A stretch of DNA of 64,000 nt from Winogradskyella flava (GCF_014243395.1 NZ_JACLCP010000001.1:682001-746000), one strand, 5' to 3'. Shown: positions 32,521 to 41,818, counted from the first letter of the stretch. Translations and numbers: made by a program. Notes: generated by a model not told the origin, from the letters alone.

Positions 32521-33021
32521 ATGATTAAAACGAAGACATATCTAGTGTTATTCTTGATGCCACTTTTAGTTTGGAGCCAAGATAATAAACTAGATGGCTT
32601 TGACAATCTTGTGGACAAAACTTGGATTGCTAAAGGCGAGTGGTCTAATGGTTACGAGTTCAAGCAGGAAGTCAGTTATAACTATGACTTAAACAAAATG
32701 ATAGTCGTTGCAAAATCTAAAGGATTTACAAACGAAGCACAAACGGAATATGGTAGCAGGAATCATGGCATACGAAAATACGATGCCGAAAAGGACACCA
32801 TTGAGTTTTGGGAGTTTGATGTATTCGGTGGCGTGACACAAGGTACTGTTGAATTTAAGGATATGGGTATATTTTACCATTGCAAGTATGGAAAAGCGAT
32901 GGTTAGTGATTGCTGGGAATATGTTGATGACAGAACCTATAAATTTACTTTAGGAAGTTATAAAGATGGTCAATGGAAAGCTGTTTATCTTCAAGCGGAA
33001 TTTAAATTAAAAGAGGAGTAA
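32521..33021 (+). CDS. Secreted protein of unknown function within Bat operon
   Basis: A 166-residue exported protein: signal peptide (LFLMPLLVWSQ), then a beta-rich domain with repeated W and Y (TWIAKGEWSNGYEFKQEVSY, KDTIEFWEFDVFGGVTQG, YKDGQWKAVYLQAEF), a pattern of lipocalin-like or DUF1579-like small barrels. It is not part of the standard batA-batE set and is preceded by a hairpin and a gap of 46 bases, so it may be a later addition. batC begins one base after it. Ligand or function unknown. Confidence 0.65.
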   Translation: MIKTKTYLVLFLMPLLVWSQDNKLDGFDNLVDKTWIAKGEWSNGYEFKQEVSYNYDLNKMIVVAKSKGFTNEAQTEYGSRNHGIRKYDAEKDTIEFWEFDVFGGVTQGTVEFKDMGIFYHCKYGKAMVSDCWEYVDDRTYKFTLGSYKDGQWKAVYLQAEFKLKEE

Positions 33022-33022
33022 G

Positions 33023-33853
33023 ATGAAGTTTTATGTATTACTAATTATAGGATTAATTGGTTTCTTTGGATTTTCTCAAGAGCAAGACAAGGCACAATTA
33101 AAAGCAGAAAAAAAAGCAACGAATTTGGTATATAAAGCCAATGAGCTTTTACAAGAAGACAATTACATAGATGCAGAAATGGAATACAGAAAGGCTATTT
33201 CTGAGGCACCCAACAAAGCGGTTGGAGCCTATAACTTGGCAAATTCCTATTACAAAAAAGGAAATTATGGTGAAGCACTTTTCAGAACCGAAGAAGCATC
33301 CAAAAACGCTACCACAAAAGAGGAAAAGCACAGAGCGTTTCATAATTTAGGTAACATCTTAATGCAGAAAGAGATGTGTAAAGAAGCTGTAGAAGCTTTT
33401 AAGGATGCTTTACGAAGTAATCCAAACGATGAAGAAACACGCTATAATTTTGCATTAGCGAAAGAATGCGCTGAACAACAAAAAGATGGTGGTGGAGAAG
33501 ACGAGAAAAAGGACGAAAACAAAGAAGAGGAAAAGGATAAAGAAGACGAACAAAAGAAAGAAGACGAGAATAAAGAAGATCAAGACAAAAAGGACGAAGG
33601 CGATAAGGACAAAAAAGAAGGCGATAAAGAAGAGGACGAAAAAGGTAAGCCTAAAGACGATAAAAAGGATGGTAAAGGTGAAGAGGATAAAGATAAAAAA
33701 GATCAAAAATCAAAACCTAAGCCAGGACAGATGTCTCCTCAGCAAATAAAAAACATATTGGAGGCCATGCAGAATCAAGAGCAAAAAGTCCAAGAAAAAA
33801 TCAACGCAGAAAAACAAAAAGGCGCTAAGGTCAGAACGGAAAAAGACTGGTAG
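33023..33853 (+). CDS. batC: BatC, tetratricopeptide protein with charged tail
   Basis: A 276-residue exported protein. Signal peptide (LIGLIGFFGFSQ), three TPR motifs at about residues 30-150 (AVGAYNLANSYYKKGNYGEAL, AFHNLGNILMQKEMCKEAVEAF), then about 80 residues made almost only of Lys, Asp and Glu, ending with MSPQQIKNILEAMQNQEQKVQEK. The TPR part is a protein-interaction scaffold; the charged region is a disordered linker. Purine-rich coding strand produces long but false antisense frames. Confidence 0.87.
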   Translation: MKFYVLLIIGLIGFFGFSQEQDKAQLKAEKKATNLVYKANELLQEDNYIDAEMEYRKAISEAPNKAVGAYNLANSYYKKGNYGEALFRTEEASKNATTKEEKHRAFHNLGNILMQKEMCKEAVEAFKDALRSNPNDEETRYNFALAKECAEQQKDGGGEDEKKDENKEEEKDKEDEQKKEDENKEDQDKKDEGDKDKKEGDKEEDEKGKPKDDKKDGKGEEDKDKKDQKSKPKPGQMSPQQIKNILEAMQNQEQKVQEKINAEKQKGAKVRTEKDW

Positions 33854-33922
33854 CTTTGATATTAAGAAATAACTGTTTTATGCAATAGTCGCAGTAAGTG
33901 CAGTCTTTAGTGTTTTTAATAA

Positions 33923-35695
33923 ATGAAAATCTCAAAATACATATCAATAATTATCTTATTACTCGTAACGAGTATGGCTTCTGCACAGGTGAAATTCGAA
34001 GCGAAAGTCAGCAAGAAGAAGTTAGGTGTTAACGAACGTTTACGTATTGACTTTGAGATGAACAAAGACGGCGATAATTTTGTACCGCCTGATTTTAAAG
34101 ATTTTACGGTTGTTGGAGGACCAAACACTTCTGTTAGCAACTCTTGGGTTAACGGAAAGCGATCGTATGCCAAGACTTACAGTTATTTTTTATCACCTAA
34201 AAAGCGAGGTAAATTTACGATTAAGCAAGCCACTATTGAAATTGACGGCGAAACGTATAAAACATTTCCTATTACAATCGAAGTTTCAACTGCTGTAGAT
34301 CAACCAAATGCACCTCCAGGAGCTTCAGAGATTGCTTCAGAGAATATTCATTTAGTGGCTGAAGTGTCCAAAAATAATCCTTATCTAAATGAGGCCATTA
34401 CGGTAATTTATAAGTTATATGTAGCACCAGATGTCGGCGTAAGTAATTGGCGTGAAAAAGATAACCCAAGATATAACGATTTCTGGAGCCAAAACATAGA
34501 GATAAAAGCATTAAACCAACAAAAAGGCTTATATAAGGGGAAAGAGTATCGGTATGTAGTACTAAAAAAAACAGTGCTATATCCTCAAAAATCGGGCAAA
34601 TTGAAAATAGAACCTTTGGTTTTGGATATTAATGTCGAAGTTCCGTCTGGCCGAGCAGATATTTTTGGACGTCAAATTATGACAAAGGTGCCGCAAACCG
34701 TAACGGCAGGAGGTAGGACCATAGACGTTAAACCTTTACCTTTAGATGGGCGACCAACTGATTTTAAAGGCGCGGTTGGAGATTTTCAATTTAATGTGAC
34801 AACTTCAAAAACGCAGCTTAACGCTACAGAATCGCTTCAGGCCAAGATAGAAGTTTCAGGTAAAGGGAATTTAAAACTTTTTGAACTCCCAAAGTTGACG
34901 ACTCCTAGTTCGCTTGAGGTTTATGAACCAGAACATAAAGAAAATGTAAGTACTAACCTCAATGGGATGCGAGGCCGTATTTCAGATACTTATACTATTG
35001 TACCTCAGTATAGAGGCAAGTACCCTATTCCATCCATTTCTTTCTCATATTTCGATTTAAAAACCGAAAGTTATAAACGTATAACGTCAGACGAAATGGT
35101 TATTGACGTTTTGGAGGGGCCAACACCGTCTGCAAATAATAGCGAAAATTCTGCGGTATCTAACACGAAACAAACTGTTAGGCCAAATACAAATACATTT
35201 GCGTTTATTAAGACATCTTCTAATTGGGCTGATATTGAAAGTAAACCATTTTTTAAATCCACTGGATTTTGGTCCATGCTATTACTACCGTTTTTGGGAA
35301 TTCCTTTAGCAATTGCTATAAGAAAAAACAAAGATAAACGTGATGCAGATGTGCAAGGGAATCGTATAAGACAGGCAAATCGTTTGGCGAGGAAATATTT
35401 AGGTGAAGCCAGGAAAAATTTAGGAAAAAAGGAAGCTTTTTACGAATCCTTGGAAAGAGCACTTCATAATTATCTCAAGGCAAAATTAAATATTGAAACT
35501 AGCGATTTTAACAAGGAAAAAATTGAGAGCTTACTCATAGAAAGGCGGGTAGAAAGTACAGTAGTTTTAGATTTTATTTCAATTTTAGAAAATTGCGAAT
35601 TGGCGAGATATACACCTATAACACAAGTGACTATGCAGAATGATTATGACAAAGCGGCCAAAACCATTTCATTAATTGATAAACAACTAAGATAG
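33923..35695 (+). CDS. batD: BatD, oxygen tolerance protein
   Basis: A 590-residue protein with signal peptide (LLLVTSMASAQ), repeated BatD beta domains (VGVNERLRIDFEMNKDGDNFVPPDF; ISENIHLVAEVSKNNPYLNEAI; VTTSKTQLNATESLQAKIEVSG), one membrane span at about 445-465 (FWSMLLLPFLGIPLAIAI) and a cytoplasmic helical C-terminus. Member of the aerotolerance complex; large periplasmic part. The small 69-base gap upstream has no clear promoter. batE starts one base after the stop. Confidence 0.9.
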   Translation: MKISKYISIIILLLVTSMASAQVKFEAKVSKKKLGVNERLRIDFEMNKDGDNFVPPDFKDFTVVGGPNTSVSNSWVNGKRSYAKTYSYFLSPKKRGKFTIKQATIEIDGETYKTFPITIEVSTAVDQPNAPPGASEIASENIHLVAEVSKNNPYLNEAITVIYKLYVAPDVGVSNWREKDNPRYNDFWSQNIEIKALNQQKGLYKGKEYRYVVLKKTVLYPQKSGKLKIEPLVLDINVEVPSGRADIFGRQIMTKVPQTVTAGGRTIDVKPLPLDGRPTDFKGAVGDFQFNVTTSKTQLNATESLQAKIEVSGKGNLKLFELPKLTTPSSLEVYEPEHKENVSTNLNGMRGRISDTYTIVPQYRGKYPIPSISFSYFDLKTESYKRITSDEMVIDVLEGPTPSANNSENSAVSNTKQTVRPNTNTFAFIKTSSNWADIESKPFFKSTGFWSMLLLPFLGIPLAIAIRKNKDKRDADVQGNRIRQANRLARKYLGEARKNLGKKEAFYESLERALHNYLKAKLNIETSDFNKEKIESLLIERRVESTVVLDFISILENCELARYTPITQVTMQNDYDKAAKTISLIDKQLR

Positions 35696-35696
35696 T

Positions 35697-36455
35697 ATGA
35701 GAGCAGTTTTATGTCTATTGGTGTGTTGTTTCAGTTGGTGTGGGATGTCCCAAAACAATGAACGTTTTGAAGAGGCCAATGCGTTGTACAATGATGGGAA
35801 ATATGCAGAAGCCATAGATAAATATGAATCGATATTAGAATCTGGGGAACATTCCTCAGAATTGTATTTCAATATCGGCAACGCTAACTATAAGCTCAAT
35901 AACATTGCGCCCAGTGTTTATTGCTACGAAAAGGCACTTTTGCTTAACCCAAATGATAAAGATATCAAGAACAACTTGGCGTATGCCCAAAAAATGACGG
36001 TTGATGCTATAGATAAAGTACCGCAAGTTGGTTTTTCCAGAATTATCAATAACATGGTTAATACCTTTAATGTTGATACTTGGGCCAAAATAGCAATTGT
36101 AGGCGTCTTATTATTTGCGCTATTATTCTTAATGTATCATTTTTCTTATGCAACTACCAGAAAGAGGTTGGCATTCATTATAAGTGTTTTAGGTTTACTG
36201 CTGGCTTGCTTCTCCGTTGCAATGGCATTTCAGAAAGAGAGTTTGAACAAAAAAAATAACCCTGCAATAGTATTCGCACAAGAAAGTAGGGTTATGGCAG
36301 AAGCCAATAAGAGTTCTGAGGAAGTTTTTAGACTCCATGAAGGTACCAAAGTACAAGTTTTGGAAGATTACGAAGATTGGTTCAAGATTCAACTTTCTGA
36401 CAATTCAATAGGCTGGATTCCTTCAAAAGACGTAAAAGTGTTAAAGACTTTTTAA
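35697..36455 (+). CDS. batE: BatE, TPR and SH3 domain protein
   Basis: Last gene of the Bat operon, 252 residues. Signal peptide (LVCCFSWCGMSQ), TPR repeats at about 22-95 (ALYNDGKYAEAIDKYESIL, LYFNIGNANYKLNN), two spans at about 128-148 and 155-175, and a C-terminal SH3 domain (about 190-250: ESRVMAEANKSSEEVFRLHEG, WFKIQLSDNSIGWIPSKDV). The SH3 part may bind cell wall. No clear terminator downstream. Confidence 0.9.
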   Translation: MRAVLCLLVCCFSWCGMSQNNERFEEANALYNDGKYAEAIDKYESILESGEHSSELYFNIGNANYKLNNIAPSVYCYEKALLLNPNDKDIKNNLAYAQKMTVDAIDKVPQVGFSRIINNMVNTFNVDTWAKIAIVGVLLFALLFLMYHFSYATTRKRLAFIISVLGLLLACFSVAMAFQKESLNKKNNPAIVFAQESRVMAEANKSSEEVFRLHEGTKVQVLEDYEDWFKIQLSDNSIGWIPSKDVKVLKTF

Positions 36456-36511
36456 TTATTAATTTACAATTTCATATATTGTTAATCTTATATTTGTTTT
36501 TAGCACAACCT

Positions 36512-36808
36512 ATGATTCAGAAAAAAACCATTGCACTTTTCTTTATAGTTTTCTTTATGGCTATTACAAGTGCACCGACCATAATATCCTCAATAGATAA
36601 CTCTATTGATACCGCGGTACTTTTTGGTTTTGGTGAAGAAGAAGAAGAGAAAGAAGATGCGAAGCTTCTTTTTGAAATTGTCTTTCAAGACTTAGAGAAC
36701 TTTATTTCGGATTCGGGTAAAATGGATAGTGATACGTACACGTACAAACAATATCTAAAACCACATCTCAACATTATCTTTCCACCTCCAGAGATTATTT
36801 TGGTTTAG
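36512..36808 (+). CDS. Small secreted acidic protein upstream of SulP
   Basis: A 98-residue protein from ATG 36512 (an upstream TTG at 36479 is less likely). Signal-like N-terminus (TIALFFIVFFMAITSAPTII), a Glu-rich stretch FGEEEEEKEDAK, then a helix and a Pro-rich end IIFPPPEIILV. No recognised domain. Its position directly before the SulP transporter suggests a link, but there is a possible promoter in between. Codon use looks normal, so it is likely a real gene. Confidence 0.55.
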   Translation: MIQKKTIALFFIVFFMAITSAPTIISSIDNSIDTAVLFGFGEEEEEKEDAKLLFEIVFQDLENFISDSGKMDSDTYTYKQYLKPHLNIIFPPPEIILV

Positions 36809-36835
36809 CCATTTTAATTTATCTAACGGACCACA

Positions 36836-36866
36836 TTGATGGTCAAATAATCAATTAATAAATTTT
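36836..36866 (+). promoter_or_regulatory. Candidate Bacteroidota promoter for SulP
   Basis: ttg at 36836-36838, 20-base spacer, taaatttt at 36859-36866, close to the TTG / TAnnTTTG pattern, ending about 30 bases before the SulP ATG. Confidence 0.35.
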
Positions 36867-36896
36867 AGATTTTCTAAAGTTAAAATCATATCAAAT

Positions 36897-38495
36897 ATGT
36901 TTAAATCTTTAAAGAGTGACTTTCCAGCTAGTATTGTTGTTTTCTTTGTAGCCTTACCATTGTGTCTAGGAATTGCATTAGCTAGTGGAGCACCATTATT
37001 TTCGGGCTTAATTGCCGGTATTATAGGTGGTATAGTAGTAGGATTTTTGAGTGGATCTCAAATAGGAGTAAGTGGTCCAGCTGCTGGACTTGCTGCCATT
37101 GTACTTACTGCAATAACCGCTTTAGGAGGTTGGGAAAACTTTCTCGTGGCAGTTGTTTTGGGAGGCGCAATTCAAATTGTATTTGGCCTTCTGAGACTAG
37201 GTATCATAGGTTATTATTTTCCGTCTTCTGTAATTAAAGGTATGCTTACAGGGATAGGAATTATTATTATTCTAAAACAAATTCCCTATTTTTTTGGTAT
37301 CGATAAGAATCCAGAAGGTGATTTTGCATTTTTACAAGTAGATGGTGAAAATACACTTACAGAACTCTTAAAAACCTTAAATGCATTACTTAGTGGAAAC
37401 TTTGACAAAGGAGCTACTATAATTGCTCTTATTGCAATGGCCATTCTTATTTTGTGGAGTAATGTACTAAGTAAAAAAGGTAAGTTTTTCCAACTAGTAC
37501 AAGGACCTCTAGTAGCTGTAGTTGCAGGTATTGTATACTTCTTTATAACAAGGGATTCTAGCTTGGCTCTAAGTGGAGATCATTTGGTATCTGTTCCTGT
37601 ACCGGAAAGCTTATCTGATATGAAGTCACTTTTGGCGTTTCCTAATTTTGAAGTTATTACACGTGGTGATGTCATTCTAACAGGATTTACAATTGCATTG
37701 GTTGCATCCTTAGAAACACTTTTATGCGTCGAAGCAACGGACAAGCTCGATCCTCATAAGAGGGTCACACCAACGAATCGCGAATTACTGGCTCAAGGTA
37801 CTGGAAACATGATTTCTGGCTTCATAGGTGGACTACCAATAACACAAGTAATTGTTCGCAGTTCAGCAAATATACAGTCTGGTGGGCAAACAAAAGCAAG
37901 TGCAATAATTCATGGGTTTTTATTGTTAATATCCGTACTTACCATACCTCAAGTATTAAACTATATTCCATTATCAGTATTAGCAGCTATTCTATTTATT
38001 GTAGGGTATAAACTAGCAAAACCATCGACATTTAAGGCCATGTACAATGGTGGATGGATGCAATTTGTGCCATTTATTGTAACGGTTTTAGGAATTGTTT
38101 TTATGGATCTTTTAAAAGGAATTGGACTTGGATTAGCTGTTGGAATATTTATAGTACTTTATAGAAGCTTTCAAAATTCCCATTTTCTTCACAAGGAAGG
38201 TGAGGATGTTGATGACGGAAAAATTAAAATGACTTTGGCAGAAGAAGTTACTTTTTTTAACAAAGGAGCTATCTTAAAAGAATTGGATCGCGTACCAGAA
38301 AATTCTATCTTAGAATTGGACGTAAGAAATACAAGATATTTAGATAACGACATTATTGAAATTCTAGAAGATTTTGCACTAAAAGCGAAAGAAAGACAAA
38401 TTGATATTAAGCTTTACTCTGAAAGAGGAATTGTTGAAAATCCTGAGAGTTTTATTGAATTCTTTAAATTAAGAAAAAAGGGTAAGGCGTCATAG
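36897..38495 (+). CDS. SulP family anion (probably bicarbonate) transporter
   Basis: A 532-residue inner-membrane carrier. About 10-12 spans, with SulP motifs LPLCLGIALASGAPLFSGLIAGIIGG and GVSGPAAGLAAIV near the N-terminus and TPTNRELLAQGTGNMISGFIGGLPITQVIVRSSANIQSG mid-protein. A short C-terminal STAS-like domain follows (VTFFNKGAILKELDRVPENSILELDVRN). SulP members carry sulfate or bicarbonate; the carbonic anhydrase gene 89 bases downstream favours bicarbonate. No sodium-site assignment is possible by eye. Confidence 0.9.
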   Translation: MFKSLKSDFPASIVVFFVALPLCLGIALASGAPLFSGLIAGIIGGIVVGFLSGSQIGVSGPAAGLAAIVLTAITALGGWENFLVAVVLGGAIQIVFGLLRLGIIGYYFPSSVIKGMLTGIGIIIILKQIPYFFGIDKNPEGDFAFLQVDGENTLTELLKTLNALLSGNFDKGATIIALIAMAILILWSNVLSKKGKFFQLVQGPLVAVVAGIVYFFITRDSSLALSGDHLVSVPVPESLSDMKSLLAFPNFEVITRGDVILTGFTIALVASLETLLCVEATDKLDPHKRVTPTNRELLAQGTGNMISGFIGGLPITQVIVRSSANIQSGGQTKASAIIHGFLLLISVLTIPQVLNYIPLSVLAAILFIVGYKLAKPSTFKAMYNGGWMQFVPFIVTVLGIVFMDLLKGIGLGLAVGIFIVLYRSFQNSHFLHKEGEDVDDGKIKMTLAEEVTFFNKGAILKELDRVPENSILELDVRNTRYLDNDIIEILEDFALKAKERQIDIKLYSERGIVENPESFIEFFKLRKKGKAS

Positions 38496-38584
38496 GCCAT
38501 TTTATACACTAAAGAAATGTGAAAATTAATTATAATCATCTTCAGGATACCTATGTTTATATCCTGAATTAAATCTAAGATAAT

Positions 38585-39214
38585 ATGAAAAATACAGCAA
38601 TAACTAAAAATATACAAAGTGCATTAACACCAAATAGTGTATTACAAGATTTATTAGAAGGAAACAAGCGCTTTATGAGTGGAAATACTGAAGGTGCCGA
38701 TAACGCTGCATTGATAAGTCAAACCACAGGCGGACAATTTCCTAAAGCAGTAGTGTTGTCTTGCATAGACTCACGGGTACCTGTAGAAACTGTATTAGAT
38801 CAAGCCATTGGAGATATTTTTGTAGCAAGGGTTGCTGGGAACTTTGAGAATACTGATATTCTTGGAAGTTTAGAATACTCGTGTAATGTTGCAGGCAGTA
38901 AACTGATATTGGTTTTGGGACATGAAAGTTGTGGTGCGGTAAAAGCGGCCTGTGATGGTGTTGAATTAGGAAATATCACTGCAATGCTAGATAATATTAT
39001 GCCAGCGGTTAGAAAATCTGCCAACGAAGTAGATGGCGAAGCTAATTCCTCTAATAAGGAATTTGTAGCAAAAACGGTTGAAAATAATGTGAGATTAACT
39101 ATTGACCGTATTAGACAAAAAAGCCAAATTCTCATGGAAATGGAAGATAACGGTGAAATAGCTATCGTAGGCGGAGTCTATAGTTTAAATACCGGTAAAG
39201 TAGAGATGCTGTAA
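38585..39214 (+). CDS. Beta-class carbonic anhydrase
   Basis: Zinc enzyme interconverting CO2 and bicarbonate, 209 residues, soluble. Zinc ligands Cys60, His113 and Cys116 and the Asp62-Arg64 dyad are all present (SCIDSRVPVE, LGHESCGAVKAA). VARVAGNF and VGGVYSLNTGKVEML are typical of the beta class. No signal peptide. It follows the SulP gene in the same direction, a common bicarbonate supply arrangement in marine bacteria. A strong bidirectional terminator follows. Confidence 0.93.
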   Translation: MKNTAITKNIQSALTPNSVLQDLLEGNKRFMSGNTEGADNAALISQTTGGQFPKAVVLSCIDSRVPVETVLDQAIGDIFVARVAGNFENTDILGSLEYSCNVAGSKLILVLGHESCGAVKAACDGVELGNITAMLDNIMPAVRKSANEVDGEANSSNKEFVAKTVENNVRLTIDRIRQKSQILMEMEDNGEIAIVGGVYSLNTGKVEML

Positions 39215-39260
39215 ATTCTAAATTAGAGCAAAAATTATATTTTAAGCTTGATTGTATTTA

Positions 39261-39286
39261 AAGCCACTTTTAGGAGTGGCTTTTTT
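39261..39286. terminator. Bidirectional terminator between carbonic anhydrase and cvpA
   Basis: aagccact / agtggctt stem of 8 bp, loop of 6, T run on the + side and A run on the other; serves both convergent genes. Confidence 0.8.
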
Positions 39287-39803
39287 ATGCTTCGTCTTCA
39301 TTTTGTTCTTCTGGCTCTGCTTCACTTTTAATCAGGTTAGGGAAAATCATAGGTGCTAAGGATTTTACAGGTTCGTAAAGAATACTGTCTTCCAAATCCT
39401 CTTTTTCCATAAATGGTAAAGTATTATTCAACTTATTGAAAACAATGAGGAGAATACTTAAAATAAGTCCAATTTTTAAAGCCCCAAAAAGACCACCCAA
39501 AAGTTTATTTAGAATACCTAAGGCAGCAAAATCCGCCAATTTGGTTAGTGCTTTTCCAGCTAAACTAATAGCTAAAACTATTATAACAAAAGTAATGGCA
39601 AAGGCTACAATGTTGATAGTCTTTTCATTCCAATCTACTTTCGATTCTAGAAGTCCAGCAGCAAACCCACTAAAGTGAATGGCTCCATAAACACCCAAAA
39701 CTAAGGCGACTAAAGACGCAATTTCTACAAAGAGTCCTTTAAAGAGTCCTCTAATAAATCCAAATAGCAATAGGGCAGCAAGAATAATGTCTATAATACT
39801 CAT
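39285..39803 (-). CDS. cvpA: CvpA family membrane protein
   Basis: A 172-residue inner-membrane protein with four spans, starting MSIIDIILAALLLFGFIRGLFKGLFVEI, the CvpA family signature; the 7 codons upstream (MPKPLLT) are probably not translated. ALTKLADFAALGILNKLLGGLFGALK is the second conserved block. The C-terminus is acidic. In other bacteria CvpA is needed for colicin V export and bile tolerance; the real activity is unknown. Divergent from the gene preceding pheS, an arrangement found widely in Bacteroidota. Confidence 0.88.
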   Translation of the reverse strand: MSIIDIILAALLLFGFIRGLFKGLFVEIASLVALVLGVYGAIHFSGFAAGLLESKVDWNEKTINIVAFAITFVIIVLAISLAGKALTKLADFAALGILNKLLGGLFGALKIGLILSILLIVFNKLNNTLPFMEKEDLEDSILYEPVKSLAPMIFPNLIKSEAEPEEQNEDEA

Positions 39804-39910
39804 AGTTAGTAGCGGTTTAGGCAAATATAAATTAACTTTGCCAATTATATAACGTTGGTATTTAGCGATAAATTATAAAAATAAAATTCACACAATGGTG
39901 TGAAATAAAT

Positions 39911-40267
39911 ATGGCAAGAGACGAACAATTAAAAGAGCGCTGGGATTTGGTGGTCGAAAAACTATCCAATCAATTCGCAGATGGTGATAAATTAGATTTA
40001 GATTCAATTATATATCTAATAGGAGTTCAAGAACTTGGTCAGTTGCATCGCGAGTATAAGAAAGACCATAAGCTAGATTTAATGCATATCGCAATTTGTA
40101 AGCTTTTAGAACCTTACGGTTTTTATGAGTTTGATTTTGTGGATGATGATGGATGGCCACATTACAAAGTAAAGGCACAATTACCTCATCTTAAGGCTGG
40201 TGAACAGAGTGTGCTTATGAAAGAAGCCATTGTTAACTATTTTGTAGAAACTGAATATATAGAATAA
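39911..40267 (+). CDS. Conserved hypothetical protein before pheS
   Basis: A 118-residue soluble acidic protein (ERWDLVVEKLSNQFADGDKLDLDSIIYLIGVQELGQ; LLEPYGFYEFDFVDDDGWPHYKV). No membrane span or known domain. The composition and length are ordinary for a small folded protein. Same strand as pheS, 77 bases upstream of it. Known only as a family conserved in Bacteroidota; no function is proposed. Confidence 0.75.
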   Translation: MARDEQLKERWDLVVEKLSNQFADGDKLDLDSIIYLIGVQELGQLHREYKKDHKLDLMHIAICKLLEPYGFYEFDFVDDDGWPHYKVKAQLPHLKAGEQSVLMKEAIVNYFVETEYIE

Positions 40268-40344
40268 GATTTTTTAAATTTGCCGTCTGAATAAAAAGAT
40301 ACTGAAAGCGAAGATTCAGCGTAGCTAATTAAATTCAGCATAAA

Positions 40345-41364
40345 ATGATAGATAAGTTAAAAGAACTCATTGCAGAAGCGGAAGCATTTTCAGCACAATC
40401 TAAAGAAGAGGTTGAGGCATTCCGAATAAAATATCTAGGCTCAAAGGGATTGCTAAAACAATACTTTGCTGAGTTTAAAAATGTGGCGAACGAGCAGAAA
40501 AAGGAGTTTGGACAGACTATAAATCAGCTTAAGAAAACAGCTGAAGATAAAGTTAATAGCTTAAAGGAAACATTAGGAAATCAAGAAGATGATAATGGTG
40601 TTTATGGCGATTTATCTCGTCCTGGTGAACCGATTAATATTGGAGCAAGACACCCTATTTCTATAGTTAAGAATCAAATTATAGATATCTTTTCACGTAT
40701 TGGTTTTAATGTTAGTGAAGGTCCAGAAATTGAAGATGATTGGCACAATTTTACAGCATTGAATTTACCAGAATATCATCCCGCGCGTGATATGCAGGAT
40801 ACGTTCTTTATTCAGACCAATCCAGATATTTTATTACGCACACATACCAGTTCGGTGCAAGTGCGTTATATGGAAAATAACCAACCACCAATACGTACAA
40901 TTTCACCAGGTCGCGTATACCGCAATGAGGCAATTTCTGCACGTTCACATTGTTTCTTTCATCAAGTAGAAGGCTTGTATATTGACAAGGATGTGAGCTT
41001 TGCAGACCTAAAGCAGACTTTACAGTATTTTACCACAGAGATGTTTGGAAAGTCTAAGATTAGACTACGTCCATCTTATTTTCCTTTCACCGAGCCAAGT
41101 GCTGAGGTAGATGTATATTGGGGATTGGAAACTGAAACCGATTATAAAATTACAAAGGGAACAGGTTGGTTGGAAATTATGGGTTGTGGTATGGTAGATC
41201 CTAATGTTTTAGAAAATTGCGGAATCGACTCTAAAGAATATTCTGGTTTTGCGTTTGGTATGGGAATCGATCGTATTGCAATGCTACTGAACCAAATTAG
41301 TGATATCCGCTTATTGAGCGAAAACGATGTACGTTTCTTAGAGCAGTTTAAATCTGCACTTTAA
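40345..41364 (+). CDS. pheS: Phenylalanine-tRNA ligase alpha subunit
   Basis: Catalytic subunit that charges tRNA-Phe, 339 residues, normal length. N-terminal coiled coil (residues 1-85), then the class II core: HPISIVKNQIIDIFSRIGFNVSEGPEIEDD (motif 1 region), RTHTSSVQVRYM, SPGRVYRNEAISARSHCFFHQVEG (motif 2) and GFAFGMGIDRIAML (motif 3). All essential segments are intact. The beta subunit gene is not adjacent. A GTCATCCTGAAC-type hairpin repeat follows it. Confidence 0.96.
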   Translation: MIDKLKELIAEAEAFSAQSKEEVEAFRIKYLGSKGLLKQYFAEFKNVANEQKKEFGQTINQLKKTAEDKVNSLKETLGNQEDDNGVYGDLSRPGEPINIGARHPISIVKNQIIDIFSRIGFNVSEGPEIEDDWHNFTALNLPEYHPARDMQDTFFIQTNPDILLRTHTSSVQVRYMENNQPPIRTISPGRVYRNEAISARSHCFFHQVEGLYIDKDVSFADLKQTLQYFTTEMFGKSKIRLRPSYFPFTEPSAEVDVYWGLETETDYKITKGTGWLEIMGCGMVDPNVLENCGIDSKEYSGFAFGMGIDRIAMLLNQISDIRLLSENDVRFLEQFKSAL

Positions 41365-41367
41365 TTC

Positions 41368-41397
41368 GTCATCCTGAACTTGTTTCAGGATCTCATT
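41368..41397. repeat. Dispersed hairpin repeat, copy 1
   Basis: gtcatcctgaac, ttg, then tttcaggatctc: an 8-bp stem with 5-base loop. Matches copies at 43812 and 63362. Confidence 0.75.
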
Positions 41398-41413
41398 AAC
41401 GGATGCTATAGTA

Positions 41414-41818
41414 TTACTCGATGTGCTTTGCACCATCAACAGCAAAAACAGACTTTCTAAATTCAGAAGGTTTTTTATCATTTAATAGCTTTAAGTTGCC
41501 ACTTTCTTCTATGAGTTCTTGGAAGTGAACTTCACGGTCCTCGAACTGTTTTTTATTTGCATATGTCGTGACTAACACGAAATGAAAAGGTGTTTCATTA
41601 CTAAATGAAGTTTCCAATAATTGAAACGATTCAATATAGCCTTTGTCAAGGGCTCTCAGTCGTAGTTGTTTCCAGTTGTTTTGAAAATAGTAGACCGCTT
41701 CTTTCGTATTATTGTTCAAAATTTCAACGGTTTCTATCGTAGTGATTTTTTTATTGGTTTGGGCGAAACCTAAATAAGAGAAAAATAGCGTGATAATTAG
41801 TAATTTGAATTTCATCAT
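41414..41818 (-). CDS. Small secreted hypothetical protein
   Basis: A 134-residue exported protein: signal peptide (LLIITLFFSYLGFAQ), then a globular alpha/beta stretch with WKQLRLRALDKGYIESFQLLET and FHFVLVTTYANKKQFEDREVHFQEL. The pattern (helix, strand, YxNxxQFEdRE) hints at a ferredoxin-like ABM or NIPSNAP-like fold, but the evidence is weak. It lies 95 bases before the Kelch gene on the same strand. Function unknown. Confidence 0.6.
   Translation of the reverse strand: MMKFKLLIITLFFSYLGFAQTNKKITTIETVEILNNNTKEAVYYFQNNWKQLRLRALDKGYIESFQLLETSFSNETPFHFVLVTTYANKKQFEDREVHFQELIEESGNLKLLNDKKPSEFRKSVFAVDGAKHIE

Noticed and set aside
33455..33749. Open frames on both strands over the batC tail
   Set aside because: They result from the purine-rich Lys/Asp/Glu codons; composition is extremely biased and the TPR frame of BatC is clear.
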